NCBI GenBank assembly: GCA_011316305.1
Contig: SAUG01000015.1
Coordinates: 124,001-188,000, forward strand
Reading direction: 5' to 3'
Source: Rusavskia elegans
Lineage: Eukaryota; Ascomycota; Lecanoromycetes; Teloschistales; Teloschistaceae
DNA length: 64,000 bases
Positions 31,855 to 43,134 of this stretch are shown piece after piece (the first letter of the stretch is position 1; each line of letters begins with the position of its first letter). The translations under genes were made by a program, and so were the position numbers. The notes under the pieces were generated by a model, which saw nothing but the letters and a program-made list of their open reading frames with translations, was not told the DNA's origin and searched no databases.

Positions 31855-32771
31855 GCAGGTCGACTCTACATGTTCCTGGCTCCAAGAGGAAGCTTTGAAT
31901 GCTGTTTTGCCGGTGCTAAATGAGCTGCACCAAAGTGTGAAGCAGTATTATGGCATGATGTCGCACATTGACAGTTATGATAGAAGGATCGACGACAGTC
32001 CTTCGCCTTGATAGAAGGGTGTCCTTCAGCAGGATCATGTGAAATATCGCAACAGTAAAGTGTGTATACCATGAAGAAGAAATCTTTTATCTAGCGAAAC
32101 TAAAAAGAGAAATATAGAAGATAGAATGAGATGCTCCAAAATAAAAAGTACATTGAGCTTTATGCTACCCTCCAATTACTACCGTACTTCCATACCGCGA
32201 TTAGGACCCGCTCTCGCCGCTCTCAAGGCTTACTACCTCACGCTCGGCATGCACTTTGGGGGCTAAGGTATTACTACTATCTTAGGTGCTAGGCCTGTTC
32301 TTCTTGACCGCCCCATAAGAATGGTGGCCATCCTTCGGCAGCACGGGGGCGTTTAATTGGCAACCCCGCAAGCACCGCTCTGGTAGAAAGGCAGGACGAA
32401 GCGAAGGCGACAAGCTGCCAAGATGATTGGAAGGGCCCACGGGAGTCGAGGCCCGTGCAGGAACAGACCTCGAGGGTGGATCTCAAGCCCGTAAGACATC
32501 CCGTGGCACATAAGCTTTCAATGGCAAGTAACGGTCGATCCCTCGGATGTTGCTTTTTGAGCCTCAAACCCTCGGGTGCCGTTGCCATAATCTGCCTGAC
32601 GCACAGGAGATGTTGGAAGCAACGTTAGAAGCAGTCTTTAGGCATCCCATGTCTCATCATGATGCTCATTTTCCTTGATACTTGCGATACAGAACCACGC
32701 GGGACCAAGCCTCTATGCTTGCCATGGCTCGTACTTCGACATGACCGCGAAAATGGAGTGGATGCCTGGGA
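31855..32771. other. Intergenic region, no gene seen
   Basis: It separates the mannosyltransferase start from the stop of the DUF1757-like gene, both on the - strand. It holds the mannosyltransferase promoter. The open frames are short and unconvincing. Confidence 0.5.
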
Positions 32772-33344
32772 TCAATGGTTCTCTTTCGAGGCCAACGGTC
32801 CTTCGCCAGCAACGACCTTCTGCTCCACATCCTCCACGCTGTGACTGCTTGTCAGCACATGCCCCACCGTGCCGAGTAGACTCCCAACGGCTGCTCCTCC
32901 CAAAGATGCCCTTCCCAAAGGTAACCCAAGCCCCGCACCCCTTCGACTCATGAGTCCCAAAGCCAAAGCGCCGATGATGATTCCACCGGCACTCCAATCA
33001 TCCTCTCGGTTCTGTGTCTTGTTGGCCAAGATGCGCCAACTCCGATCCTGCCATTCAATCTCTTCACGGCCCCACATGCGAGCGGTCATGCCAACGCCCA
33101 GGAAGGCTGTGCCCCCCAAGCTGCCAATGGCTGCTGATGATAGGAGACGGGTGTTCCATGGTAGGGGGCCAGCCAGGCTGGGACGGCGAAGGATGGTTGT
33201 GATTGCGGTTCGAACGAACGGAGAGGCGAGGCCGAGAATGGCGCCTGCGGTGAAACCTCGATGGAGACAGTGGAGAGTAAGTATGGTGTAGGCGGAAGGT
33301 TGATCTTCAGCGTAGGCCGGATGTTGAAAGAGCTGAGGCAGCAT
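32772..33344 (-). CDS. DUF1757-like small membrane protein
   Basis: This is a single-exon frame of 190 residues from the ATG at 33344. The sequence AEDQPSAYTILTLHCLHRGF followed by a Gly/Ala-rich hydrophobic segment (TAGAILGLASPFV), a second one (AAIGSLGGTAFLGVGM), then WGREEIEWQDRSWRILANK and two more Gly-rich hydrophobic stretches near the C terminus match what I recall of the fungal DUF1757 family. Such proteins resemble mitochondrial inner-membrane proteins of the Tim17/complex I accessory type, but the function is unknown. The family name is from memory of the pattern, not a search. Confidence 0.72.
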   Translation of the reverse strand: MLPQLFQHPAYAEDQPSAYTILTLHCLHRGFTAGAILGLASPFVRTAITTILRRPSLAGPLPWNTRLLSSAAIGSLGGTAFLGVGMTARMWGREEIEWQDRSWRILANKTQNREDDWSAGGIIIGALALGLMSRRGAGLGLPLGRASLGGAAVGSLLGTVGHVLTSSHSVEDVEQKVVAGEGPLASKENH

Positions 33345-34870
33345 ATCGATGGCAGAACAACGGTGGGAAAGCTACTGAGCGATCTGACCGACTCGAGAAG
33401 ATGAACTTTGGTGCAGCAGGTGACTCAATGGCCGCCTAACGCCAGTGCCATCGTCCCCAGCGGCATCATATATTTGTTTGTTGGCAATGTTGAGGCACGT
33501 ACGGGGTGGACCGTGCACGCCGGCGGGTGGACTAGAATTCCGTGACCACTCAGCGAAGTTGCGCCGATTACAGAATAATAGTACCCGAGGTAAGGTAGCG
33601 TTCCATCACAGCACCCATATACATACGGCTGCAGAAGCCGTAAGCAACAATCAGTGCCCCCAAAGCAATCGTAAGAACGAAATCTCAGATCGAGGTACCA
33701 ACTGTACGCCCCCCTCTTGCAATTGATTTAGATAGCTGGAGATCATCTCGGTATAAATCCATTGCGATATGGTGCTGGCCGCCAGCTTCTCGTCGATAAG
33801 CGGCATCGGGTATTCTGTTGATTATATTTCTTATGTTCCGTTTCCTCCTCGTCAGATCTTTCGGCCTGACTGGATGTGACTGAAGACCCTGCAGACCACA
33901 ACTAAAACAATTCCATGTATCCAACCGTGGTCTATGGTTTCGGTATTATTGTCCACGTAATGCCAAAATATTCATCCTCTACCTGTAACCGATGAGAGCT
34001 TCAATCAGTCTCTACAAACTCTAGTAGTTGACCTATTATTACTACGGCGAAGATGTTGTCAATCTGCTACGATATATCTCCTCGCCGATATTCAGTGAAA
34101 TTTGTTCGCAGCTCTAGATACTGTAAGCCCATATAACTACCTTAACCTTATTCACAACAATTCTCGAAGGTCAATCTTCCGAAGCATTAAGCGTCAACTT
34201 TGGGCCTGATGCGCTATGACTCCTCCCTGTTTTCGAAATAGGAAGACACGGCGCAACGAACGACTGTGCCAGATCAGCTACCTTTCTCGATAATCACAAT
34301 AGCGCCCGCTATGTCGCATTCCTCAGGGTGATACCTTCTACAAATCATATCTGCGCCAAGATCTATACCTGAGAAGCCGAGTGTAGCCAGACCAATTCAG
34401 AAAGACGAGATGCACGAGCAAGTCAGTAACCAGTGGTATCATCTAGGCCTGCAACGACTGCCACGATGGCTCTTCCCCAATACACGTATCCGCAGCTGGG
34501 TACGACAGTCTACGCCTGCCACCGAATTCGTCTCTGGCCTGCAATATCCCGATCCTTTCTCATTTCTTTGGATATCATCCTTTGTTATCATCATGTTTGC
34601 TGCCTGGAGCTTGGTGCGTTGTGCTCTCCCTCAATGTCATGGCCCGGTCAGGGTTAGTGTAGAGAAGAAAGAGCACGGCGATGATTCTCCGTTGCCTACA
34701 ATACATTTCTCTCGTGATATAAGTAGCGGTGGTCCTTTCGAATTCTTTGCTCTGTCAGATGGTAAGATCTCATATTATCGAGATACTCAGCCATAAGGAG
34801 ATACCACACATTTTCCAGTTCAGCAACTTCTCCTAAGCGCTCCGAAACTTCATCCAAGAAGACCTTCGCT
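33345..34870. other. Divergent intergenic region, no convincing gene
   Basis: It separates the DUF1757-like gene (- strand) from the exonuclease gene (+ strand). A 128-codon + strand frame (34410-34796) has one possible membrane segment (FLWISSFVIIMFAAWSLV) but no other support; it may be leader sequence of the exonuclease transcript or chance. Confidence 0.45.
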
Positions 34871-35689
34871 ATGTCAGACGGTTCCATTCAAAAGTCTCTA
34901 GAATCCATGGAACCATTTCAGTACAACGGCCTCAGCAGCGGAGATCAATCTTCCGGGTTGATCGATACCCTCGAAGCAATGGCAAGCGTCATAGACACTC
35001 TCGTCGCTTTGCCATCATCGCCTCCATCGCTCTTCATCGACCTAGAAGGCGTCTCCCTGTCCCGCCATGGCACCGTATCCATCCTCCAACTGCTCGTCTC
35101 CCCAAGTGATCGCACCTACCTGATCGACATCTACACCCTCGGCTCCAAAGCCTTCCACGCTCCCAGCACAGACGGACAGATGACACTGAAATCCATCCTC
35201 GAATCCAACGCCATCTCCAAAGTCTTCTTCGACGTCCGCCGAGACTCCGATGCCCTGTACGCCCATTTCGGAATCAAACTGGCCGGAATCCAGGACATCC
35301 AACTCATGGAATTGGCGGCTCGGAATCCGATTTTCCCAAAAAGATACATCAACGGTCTAGCGAAATGCATCGAGAAGGACGTTACAATGACCATGAATGA
35401 AAAGCAACGCTGGAAAGCCGTCAAAGAGAAAGGAGGGAGGCTCTTCGATCCCAATCGTGATGGAAATTATGAAGTCTTCAACACCCGTCCATTGAGTGAG
35501 GATGTCAGAGCCTATTGCGTCCAGGATGTGAAACTCATGCCCAAACTTTGGGCAGTGTATAATGCTAAACTTACGTCGCCGGTGTGGAGGGTAAAGGTTG
35601 AGAAAGCTACTGCCGATAGAGTGGTGATGTCGCAGAGTGCGTCGTTCAATGCGAAGGGGCCTCACATGAAGTTCGGACCATGGCTTTGA
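34871..35689 (+). CDS. 3'-5' exonuclease domain protein (DEDDy, EXD1/RNase D-like)
   Basis: This is a single-exon protein of 272 residues with a DnaQ-type fold predicted to remove nucleotides from RNA or DNA 3' ends using two metal ions. Exo I is FIDLEGVSLSR (Asp57, Glu59). Exo II is KVFFDVRRDSDALY (Asp121 the likely ligand). Exo III is YCVQDVKLMPKLW (Tyr215 to Asp219, the DEDDy Y-x3-D signature). The arrangement and the FDVRRDSDAL phrase are closest to the EXD1/Egalitarian branch. No helicase, HRDC or KH domain is attached. There is no signal peptide; the nuclear or cytosolic location is unknown. The ATG at 34871 is the first one before the conserved domain. Confidence 0.88.
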   Translation: MSDGSIQKSLESMEPFQYNGLSSGDQSSGLIDTLEAMASVIDTLVALPSSPPSLFIDLEGVSLSRHGTVSILQLLVSPSDRTYLIDIYTLGSKAFHAPSTDGQMTLKSILESNAISKVFFDVRRDSDALYAHFGIKLAGIQDIQLMELAARNPIFPKRYINGLAKCIEKDVTMTMNEKQRWKAVKEKGGRLFDPNRDGNYEVFNTRPLSEDVRAYCVQDVKLMPKLWAVYNAKLTSPVWRVKVEKATADRVVMSQSASFNAKGPHMKFGPWL

Positions 35690-36377
35690 AGGCACTGCTG
35701 GGTGATGGAGAGGTCGATTTTTTGCTGATAGAAGACTGGTTATGGTGGGTATGATGGTAAACATCGTGTAGCGGTGGACATCCAGGAGAGCGAGTACTGA
35801 GAAACCCACCTTTTGACAAGATTCTTGACCATGTACTTGTCTAGTGTTTCTTCGAACAAGGACTGGAGACCTCTGCTGTGGTGGTGATCGGGGTACTGGA
35901 TCTTAGCCGTTGGGAAGAGTTGGTATTGGGCGAAGAAAGTACTTGAGACTCTTTCTGTACGACTCGCAGGGAGTCAACCCGAGCGAAGGGAGCAACGACA
36001 ATGCCATCTCTCTCAATCCCCAGTTTGTTTTGATAGCCATAGAGGCGCTGCCAAATAAAGACGTACAAGCTGTAGCAGTCGTCGTTAGAGTCCACATGAA
36101 TGCCATTTCCTCACTTGGTACTGTCAATCCTGAGGCCATAACATCATGTTACATGATGTCTGTAATAACACTACGCTAATGCCTACACTCGTCTGCGTAC
36201 GTACCCATCAAACAGTTCCTAACTCTTCGAAACGCTGCTTGCAACCGTAACAACTCTTATCACGCAGTAACAACTTCCATATCATCCATCTCACATCCAC
36301 ACAATAAAAAACACCACATGCTTCCTTCTCCCAATCCAAGCCTCATCATCTCAACACCTTTGGAAGAGCCCCCTTCT

Positions 36378-36415
<38 letters not shown>

Positions 36416-37477
36416 CTCTCCACAAATCCCTTACCCACATTCCCAACAGTATCATCCAACAATATCAACCACCAATCCCCGCCCAACACTCTTCATATCT
36501 TTCCCCACCAATAACAGATGTGCAATACATAGAAACAAGACTCTACTTAGCTGCGGCCAAAGAGGCAAACCGCGCTACAACGACTTCAACAAGGATAGTG
36601 AACAAGTTACTTGCCATAATCCCTGCAAACCGAGATTCTATGATCGGTTTATCGAAGGCGAGTTTTTGCCTTGTCGCTGCAGACTGAAAGCTGAGGAGGG
36701 TGTAGTAGGGAGAAGATAGTTGCTGAAAAGGGGTTCTTGTAGGCGATGGTGGGATAGGGGAAAGATGGCGGTTGGGTTTGGTGAGCGGAATATGGGGGCG
36801 GATAGGGGAATAGGGGAGGGGTTTAGGGAAGGAGGGTTCAGGGACGAGTGGTCTGTGTGATGGATGGGGATACTGCAGGAGGGGGGTATGGATTGGTTGG
36901 ATGTGTATGTGCTCTGTCATTGTGTGAATGAGGAAGTATGGTTTGTTTCCTACTATTTCCCCAGCGACAGTCCCGGTGCAACTCTTTTAGCTACCCAGTT
37001 GGGGCGGAAGACCAATGGTAAGTGGTTTGACAAGTTCTTCTTCGCCGGCTTAATAAACAACAGCGCTTCCTTGTGTCCGAGATCTGTCTGGCAAGATTGG
37101 TCGGCCGGGTACCGGTGTAAAGACGAATATTGACCTTTGGGAGCATTGATTGGCGATCGGACTGTGTCTAGACAATCAGAGAAATGAAGATGTACCCCGA
37201 TTGTGGACTTTTTGAATTCGACCAGACAAACCCAGCCTTGTCAGTCTTCAAAAACGTGCAGATGAAATGATGAAAGAGGATGTATGGAGATATAATCATT
37301 TGGGAATTACAGCTGGCGTCAATATCTTGTAGTATCAGGAAACGCATAGCAAATGTGTAAGCATTCCTGAGACAGTCTCAAGGAAGTTTGGAGGCATTAA
37401 CATCTCGATGATGAAAACAGATAGGGCGATGCTGCATGCTACTATCGCTCCCCCACCCGATTGTCTCACACCGATGA
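35690..37477. other. Convergent intergenic region with a long poly-C tract
   Basis: It lies between the exonuclease 3' end and the MYND gene 3' end. It includes a pyrimidine-rich stretch with a 35-base C run and several low-complexity open frames (for example 36318-36719) that I attribute to composition. No gene is supported. Confidence 0.5.
36379..36413. repeat. Homopolymer run of 35 C
   Basis: Thirty-five consecutive C residues lie within a CT-rich stretch. Such runs are rare in fungal genomes and unstable; the exact length is likely uncertain in any assembly. Confidence 0.9.
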
Positions 37478-38656
37478 CTACGACGCATTCGATTCGTGTA
37501 ATTTCCTTATCATCTCGATAGCTCCCGGCGTCTCCTTCCAAGAGTTGTAGCTATAATTCAATACGATCTGCATATGCTGTGGGCTTCCAGGACTGTAGCT
37601 ATTCGGTCGTGCTCCTAAATCGGCCTCAGGTTTGAGCAGTACGGGCCAAAAGTGCTTGTTCTGCTGCTGAGCCTTTGTGTAGAGCGCCTGCAGCTGCTTC
37701 TCGATTTCCTTGATCAAGGGCGTCTGATCAGCTGAGTTCATGATCTTGGCGTTGTTGGAGACAACGTTGGTTACGAGTTGATTGCGGACGCTGTCAAGGA
37801 TTTCCTGCGGGACCTTGTGCCCAATAGCTGATGAGTTCTGTAGCGCTTGCAGGTCGAGCAGTAGTCGAATTTTGAGAAGAGTGAGAGCGACAGTAAAGCT
37901 CAGGTCTCCGTACTTGCTAAGGAATCCTTCAATAAGTGGCTCGAAAACGTCGGCATCTTTCACGTCGAGGAAACCCAGGTCCATATCGCCCCAGTCGTAG
38001 TCGCCTTCGCTGCCGGTGGTAGCATACCATTTGCACTATGACGAAACCGGGTCAGCATGACTTATCGAATTTAATTTTGGGGAATCTAATATTTAAATTC
38101 AAGGCCGGAGCATAAGATCCAAGAGCCTCATCTAAGTTTAGAAACGTGCTTTCAGACTCCAGATGACATAAATAGAGTATCGACCTACAAAGTCGTAGCA
38201 TTCTTGATCTCGACCTAAGCGTAACAGGATTGCTGGTACCAGGTCACGGACTCCCATATTGTCACCACGGCACAGACGAAGCATATCGGCGAGGTGGCTG
38301 CGAGCGGCTTCGACAGCAGCATAAGTATCGATTGCCAGGTAAGCCTCGACAACAGCATAGCGCGATCTCATGTACGGTCGTGTCTCGTGAATGCCCCAGA
38401 AATGGCCTACGGACTCTTCGAACAGATTTGGAGGTGTCATCCAGTCGCCCGGGTGGGCACGCAAGTTTTCCTCTTCCTTATCGAGGGCTTGGAGCGCCTT
38501 CTTGATGACATTGCAGACTCGCTTGTGTGTATCCCGGTGAGCAGCTTGGTGGTCGCGGTTGCAGTAATGGACTACACTGCAAGCAGCACAGCGTGAAAGA
38601 CGTCCGTCGTTGCTGCTGTTGCAGAAGGCGCAGCGAGAGTTGCGGGACAGAGCCAT
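37478..38656 (-). CDS. MYND zinc-finger protein, function unknown
   Basis: Exons 38656-38189 and 38035-37478 join over a 153-bp intron (38036-38188, GTAGGT...CATAG), restoring QECYDFCKWYATTG; the product is 341 residues. The MYND finger occupies residues 9-48, with ligands Cys9, Cys12, Cys23, Cys26, Cys32, His36, His44 and Cys48 (CAFC...CAAC...HYC...H...C). MYND fingers are protein-protein docking modules. The rest is alpha-helical, without a SET domain, so this is not an obvious lysine methyltransferase. Fungal genomes hold several MYND proteins with this helical tail. The upstream region is shared with the CDF transporter gene. Confidence 0.85.
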
Positions 38657-39387
38657 TGATTGTGCCTGTGAAACTTGCTCGATCCCAGATCACAACGACG
38701 ACGTTTGTTTTAACAACGTATCGGTCGGCTTAAGAGAGGCTTGGATTGCAAGCGTTTCCGGGCCAACCGAGGTTCTGGTCCAGCATGATCAGAGACGGCG
38801 TCTCGACATCGAAATCCATGAGGATCCATACATCGTCCTCAATCGAAGGCATCAAATCTTCATCTATCGATGGTTGCTGTCGCGGACAGACCCGTTCGAT
38901 GGGACGTTGTCTGATGTTGGAGCGATCAAAAACCTGGTGCACATGATCGAGGTCCAAAGTCATTACAAGGCTATTAACCCGCTAAAGATTACGTTTTTGA
39001 CCAACGGAGTAACTTTATAGAGATATCTGAGCCATTGTTAGATCGATGTATCCCTGATCGTGGTACCGGCTGGTGTGCTGGTGTACTCTGTACGGCTCTC
39101 GTTGCGTTTCATTGCGCCCTCAATGCCACCGATGTCGGCTAAACTACGGGCCGCAGCCACGCGGTATGACATCATTGGTTCTATCCAAATTCGGAAATTC
39201 CCGAGGACGGACGAAGAGCAAACCATGGCTTCAACAGTCCATTGAGTCAATAATTACAATTAGAATCATGATCCATATCCTTCCACTATCATCTGGGCGC
39301 TTAGCAATGAGGCAATGCACACGCAATCAAAGCTTTATCACTTGCATATATTCCGGCACGCTGGCCAATCCCTCCCAATAGCCTGCA
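38657..39387. other. Divergent promoter region of the MYND and CDF genes
   Basis: About 731 bp separate the two start codons. No gene or obvious element is seen; open frames on both strands overlap each other. Confidence 0.5.
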
Positions 39388-40863
39388 ATGGCTTCGAATA
39401 CCAACCCAACTCGATCTGACGCTACACATCCCCACCCTTTTGTCCAGCCTGAAGCGGACCAAAGCTCAAATCCACCTGCACCTGGCTGGAACAGAAGAGC
39501 AATCAGTACCTCGTACGAGCTCACTGATATTCCAGAATCAGACAATGATCCTCATGCTCGCCATCCCATTACCCATTCACATTCATCCTCATCCGACGAT
39601 CTCGAGAGCACTTTCCACCACAATAACGAAACTGATCCTTTCCAATTGTCCTCCAAACTCAAATCTCCCAGCGAGCTCAACCTGATCCGCGCCAACACGT
39701 CCCGCAAAAGAGATGGCTTTGGTCCAATCACCACCAACAAAGCAGCCACCAAGGCGAAAAAGCTCCAAGACTTCTACGAGACCCAAAACGAGAACATCGA
39801 GCGCTGGCTGCGGCCTGTCGATGAGCATGTTCGACTGGCCAAGCAATTCGAAGGGGACAACAAATTGAAGTACAAAATCGCTGTCCAGGGCTCCTTCGCC
39901 GCCAACATCGTCCTTGCCGGCCTGCAAATCTTCGCAGCAACCTTCTCCGGCTCGCTTTCGCTCTTTACAACCATGGCCGACGCTATCTTCGACCCTTTGT
40001 CCAATCTCTCCCTAATTCTCTGCAACCGCGCTGTCAAGAAAGTGGACCCCCGCCGTTTTCCCTCCGGAAAAGCGCGGATAGAAACAGCGGGCAACATTGG
40101 CTTCTGCTTCATCATGACCGCCGTTTCTATCCTCTTGATTGTCTTATCCATCATGGAACTGGCAGAAGGAAATCCGTCGCCAAGAGGTTGTAAACCATTG
40201 CCCGAGAACAACAACTGCGGTCCCTTAAAAACCAAAACCTTCGTGCTCGCCTCAACAATTGTCGTCGCTGTCGCTTTTTTCGTTAAACTCTGCCTTTTCT
40301 GCTACTGCTGGGCTTTGCGGAACGTATACTCCCAAGTCCATATCCTATGGGAAGATCACCGGAATGATATGTTCATCAACGGGGTCGGTCTCTTGACATC
40401 GGTTGGCGGGAGTTATTTGCGTTGGTGGATCGATCCACTGGGCGCTATCATCCTTTCACTCCTTATCTCGACTCTTTGGCTCAGGACGGCGTGGTCCGAG
40501 TTTCAGTTGTTGATTGGGGTGACGGCGGATACGCAGATGCAGCAGTGGATCACATATATCTGTACGTTCCTTCCCCTACTATCCTCATTCAGAGTCATGG
40601 TTTGAAGCTGATACTCCATAGCAATGACACATTCCCCCATGATCCTCGGCCTCGACACCGTCCGCGCCTACCACTCCGGCCCGCGCATTATTGTCGAAGT
40701 CGACGTTGTCATGCACCCCAATGAAACCCTTCGCGCCACGCACGACGTCGCCGAAGAGCTCCAGTTTAAGCTGGAGAGTCTGCCGGATGTCGAGAGGGCG
40801 TATGTGCATATTGATTTCGAGACGAGCCATAAGCCGGAGCATTTCTTGAAGAAGGAATTGTAG
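39388..40863 (+). CDS. Cation diffusion facilitator, Mn-type
   Basis: This CDF antiporter exports divalent metal from the cytosol, into an organelle or out of the cell, in exchange for protons. Exons 39388-40561 and 40622-40863 join over a 60-bp intron (GTACGT...CCATAG), giving ITYISMTHSPMILG; the product is 471 residues. The first about 150 residues are hydrophilic, with a His-containing segment (HPITHSHSSSS). The transport site residues are Asp198-x3-Asp202 in TM2 (MADAIFD) and Asp323-x3-Asp327 in TM5 (EDHRNDM). A DxxxD pair in both helices is the signature of the manganese subgroup, where zinc CDFs have HxxxD. The cytosolic C-terminal domain ends in VERAYVHIDFE. The ATG is in acceptable context (TGCAATGGCT). 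Confidence 0.92.
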
Positions 40864-41288
40864 AAAACGGTTCTGCTGGTTATAGACGGATTGTATACGG
40901 ATAAGGGGCTTAGGGAACTTTTGGAGTGTTGACGACGTCGTTGATGATACCCCTTAGAATTTCCACTTTGAATAAAGTTAGATGGCGCCGGTTTGATTAC
41001 ACGGCAGAGAAAAGATGATTAGAGTCCTCTTCGCAGTGGCATAATTTCAAGGATGAGCGCTGGTACTATTGCGACATTGGCGCTGTGAGAATTACTGAAC
41101 TTTGAATTTTCCTATTTGGATAGATTCATGATCACTGAGAATTCCACCCAGATCCTAAAACTCCCGAGAAATCCATCAACGCCCAGCGCCTAAGATCCTA
41201 TGCGTCGCTGTAACGAGGGTATATGGTTCAAACATTTCGGAAATCCAAACCCATTCCCTCATTTCCTCATCATCTCAACCCCACCACC
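40864..41288. other. Convergent intergenic region
   Basis: Two genes end toward each other here. Nothing beyond 3' ends is expected and nothing else was seen. Confidence 0.5.
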
Positions 41289-42119
41289 TCATCTCCCCCA
41301 AAACCAATACTCGGCCGCATACTCGACCTCGAAATCCTTCTTCATCCCATCACACGTCTTCGGCGGACTGCCGCCCGCGGTATTCACCCTGTAAATCTCC
41401 TGCACCGGACTCCCATCGCTCCCCAATGCCTGCTGTTGCACGCCGGGGGCGGTATCCGCCAACGAGTTCGCGCTACTTAGTTTCAACCACGGAACGGGTT
41501 TGCTGCCATCTTGACCGACGTTCTGACCCGGTTTGATCATTTTCTCGGGGACGGGGACCTTCGAAAGGAGAGCAGTGAATTGGATGCCGTAGTTGTGGGC
41601 GTTGGTGTGGAGATTGAAGGTTGGAACGGGGCCTGTGAAGTAATGCTTGCCGGAGACGAAGGCTTGGGCGGGGAATAGCTGGGCGTCGCCTTTTGGGGTG
41701 GGTATTGAGAGGGCGGAGCCGGGGAGTTGCGCCATTGCGATGGGGGCGAGGCAGGCCATGCACGTCGTGTTGTATAATGTTGCGCTGGCACCTGCGGCTA
41801 CGGGGATAGAGTTCGGATCTTTGGGGTTGCAGGTATAGTTTTGGGTGCCGCGGCCAATGGCGACGTGGTAGAGGGTGAGACCTTCGGTTACGGGTGGAAG
41901 ATCGGGGATGGTGGGCATTGAGGGGTTGCCAATGTTGCAGGTTGATGATGTGAGGGAGGATATGGTTTTTGGAGGGAGGGTGGAGAGGCGATCAGAAACT
42001 GCTGTGTAGAAGGCACGGATTGATTCGGGCCATGCGCGGTTATGGCGTCTTTCTATTGCGAGGGAGGTGGTGAGGGTGAAAAGAGTGGTAGGGAGGAGGA
42101 GGAGGAGAGAGGAGCGCAT
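41289..42119 (-). CDS. Secreted DUF3455 family protein
   Basis: This is a single-exon gene of 276 residues from the ATG at 42119. Residues 1-21 (MRSSLLLLLPTTLFTLTTSLA) form a clear signal peptide, which decides the start against the longer open frame beginning at 42305. The mature part contains GLTLYHVAIGRGTQNYTC and ATLYNTTCMACLAP, then HYFTGPVPTFNL and VQEIYRVNTAGGSPPKTC, ending in EYAAEYWFWGR: the hallmarks of DUF3455. Members are sometimes labelled malate dehydrogenase in databases, but no Rossmann fold or dehydrogenase motif is present, so that name should not be used. The cysteines suggest disulphides outside the cell. Function unknown. Confidence 0.87.
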   Translation of the reverse strand: MRSSLLLLLPTTLFTLTTSLAIERRHNRAWPESIRAFYTAVSDRLSTLPPKTISSLTSSTCNIGNPSMPTIPDLPPVTEGLTLYHVAIGRGTQNYTCNPKDPNSIPVAAGASATLYNTTCMACLAPIAMAQLPGSALSIPTPKGDAQLFPAQAFVSGKHYFTGPVPTFNLHTNAHNYGIQFTALLSKVPVPEKMIKPGQNVGQDGSKPVPWLKLSSANSLADTAPGVQQQALGSDGSPVQEIYRVNTAGGSPPKTCDGMKKDFEVEYAAEYWFWGR

Positions 42120-43134
42120 GGCTGCTGGTAGTCTCTGGCACGAGATTGAAGAAGAGGTTGCTCCGTATGGCGGTGGCCTAGGGTGGCTGAGGGGAAGGCC
42201 TGGGGTGGTCAGGGAGCAATTGTGTCGAAGAGAGAGGGAGTTTGCAAAGGGGGGAATGTACCGCCGTGAAGGCCATGGTGAGAGTATATGTATATAGCAT
42301 GTCAAATCAATTGCTGCTATTCTGGTAAGCGTGTATGCAGTGCAGCAGTGGTTGAAATGGGAGGTTGGCGGAAAGTGGAGAAGAGAACCAGTTCTAAAAA
42401 AGGGCCTGGCGGTTCGACGGATGCTCTAACCAGATCGGGCTCTTTCCCTTACTAAGCGGCTCTGCAAATAGCAATCTGGATCTGCAATTATTGTCTCTCG
42501 CACCAGATGCCTTGAACTTTTAGCTGATGGCACGGATATGTGTCCCTAGTACTTGCGATGTCTGAGTACTCCTTGTCTGCACATGTACACTGGTCCTCGC
42601 ATACCACAGAGTTCAAAGAGTAATCGTCATCTTGGAATCCTTGGACGAGTTCAAGATCTAAAAATGCACTCGGGTGCTAAAAACAAGGTTAATCCCATGC
42701 TAAAGCCCTCCGTGCACGCTTACGAGTCCATCTGGTGTCGGATTCGAACAGCAGATTCGCATGATTGGCTATAGACGACTCCAAACGCATCCAGGATCCG
42801 CCTGAATTTGGTTCTCACGGTTGGACACCAGTGATCGGATCGCAAGCGCTGACAGATCTACCAATGACAAGGGATCAGACCTGCAGCAGAGGCTCAACGG
42901 CAAAGGAGGTGGGAGCCAATGACCAATCAAAATGTCAGATGATACAGCGCTCCAAAGACGGGCTGCCTATAGGCGGTGATAATTGTACATATGCCCTGCT
43001 TGCATATGCCAAAGTGCAGCAAAGATGCAGAATGACACAATACAATTTGAGGATGTCGCTGCAGTGGGTCTGGCCGAAATGATTGGCCTCCCAAACATAA
43101 GGATAAGAACTCTGCGTATCGCTGGCATCGTTGT
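42120..43134. other. Intergenic region, no gene seen
   Basis: It separates the DUF3455 gene start from the CASP gene stop, both on the - strand. It holds the DUF3455 promoter. Frames of up to about 105 codons carry no domain. Confidence 0.5.

Noticed and set aside
36318..36719. 133-codon frame across the poly-C tract
   Set aside because: It owes its length to the C run and CT-rich DNA; the protein would contain a polyproline stretch of artefactual origin.
41289..42119. Malate dehydrogenase label for the DUF3455 protein
   Set aside because: No NAD-binding fold or catalytic motif is present; the protein is small and secreted, so the name would be a database carry-over.
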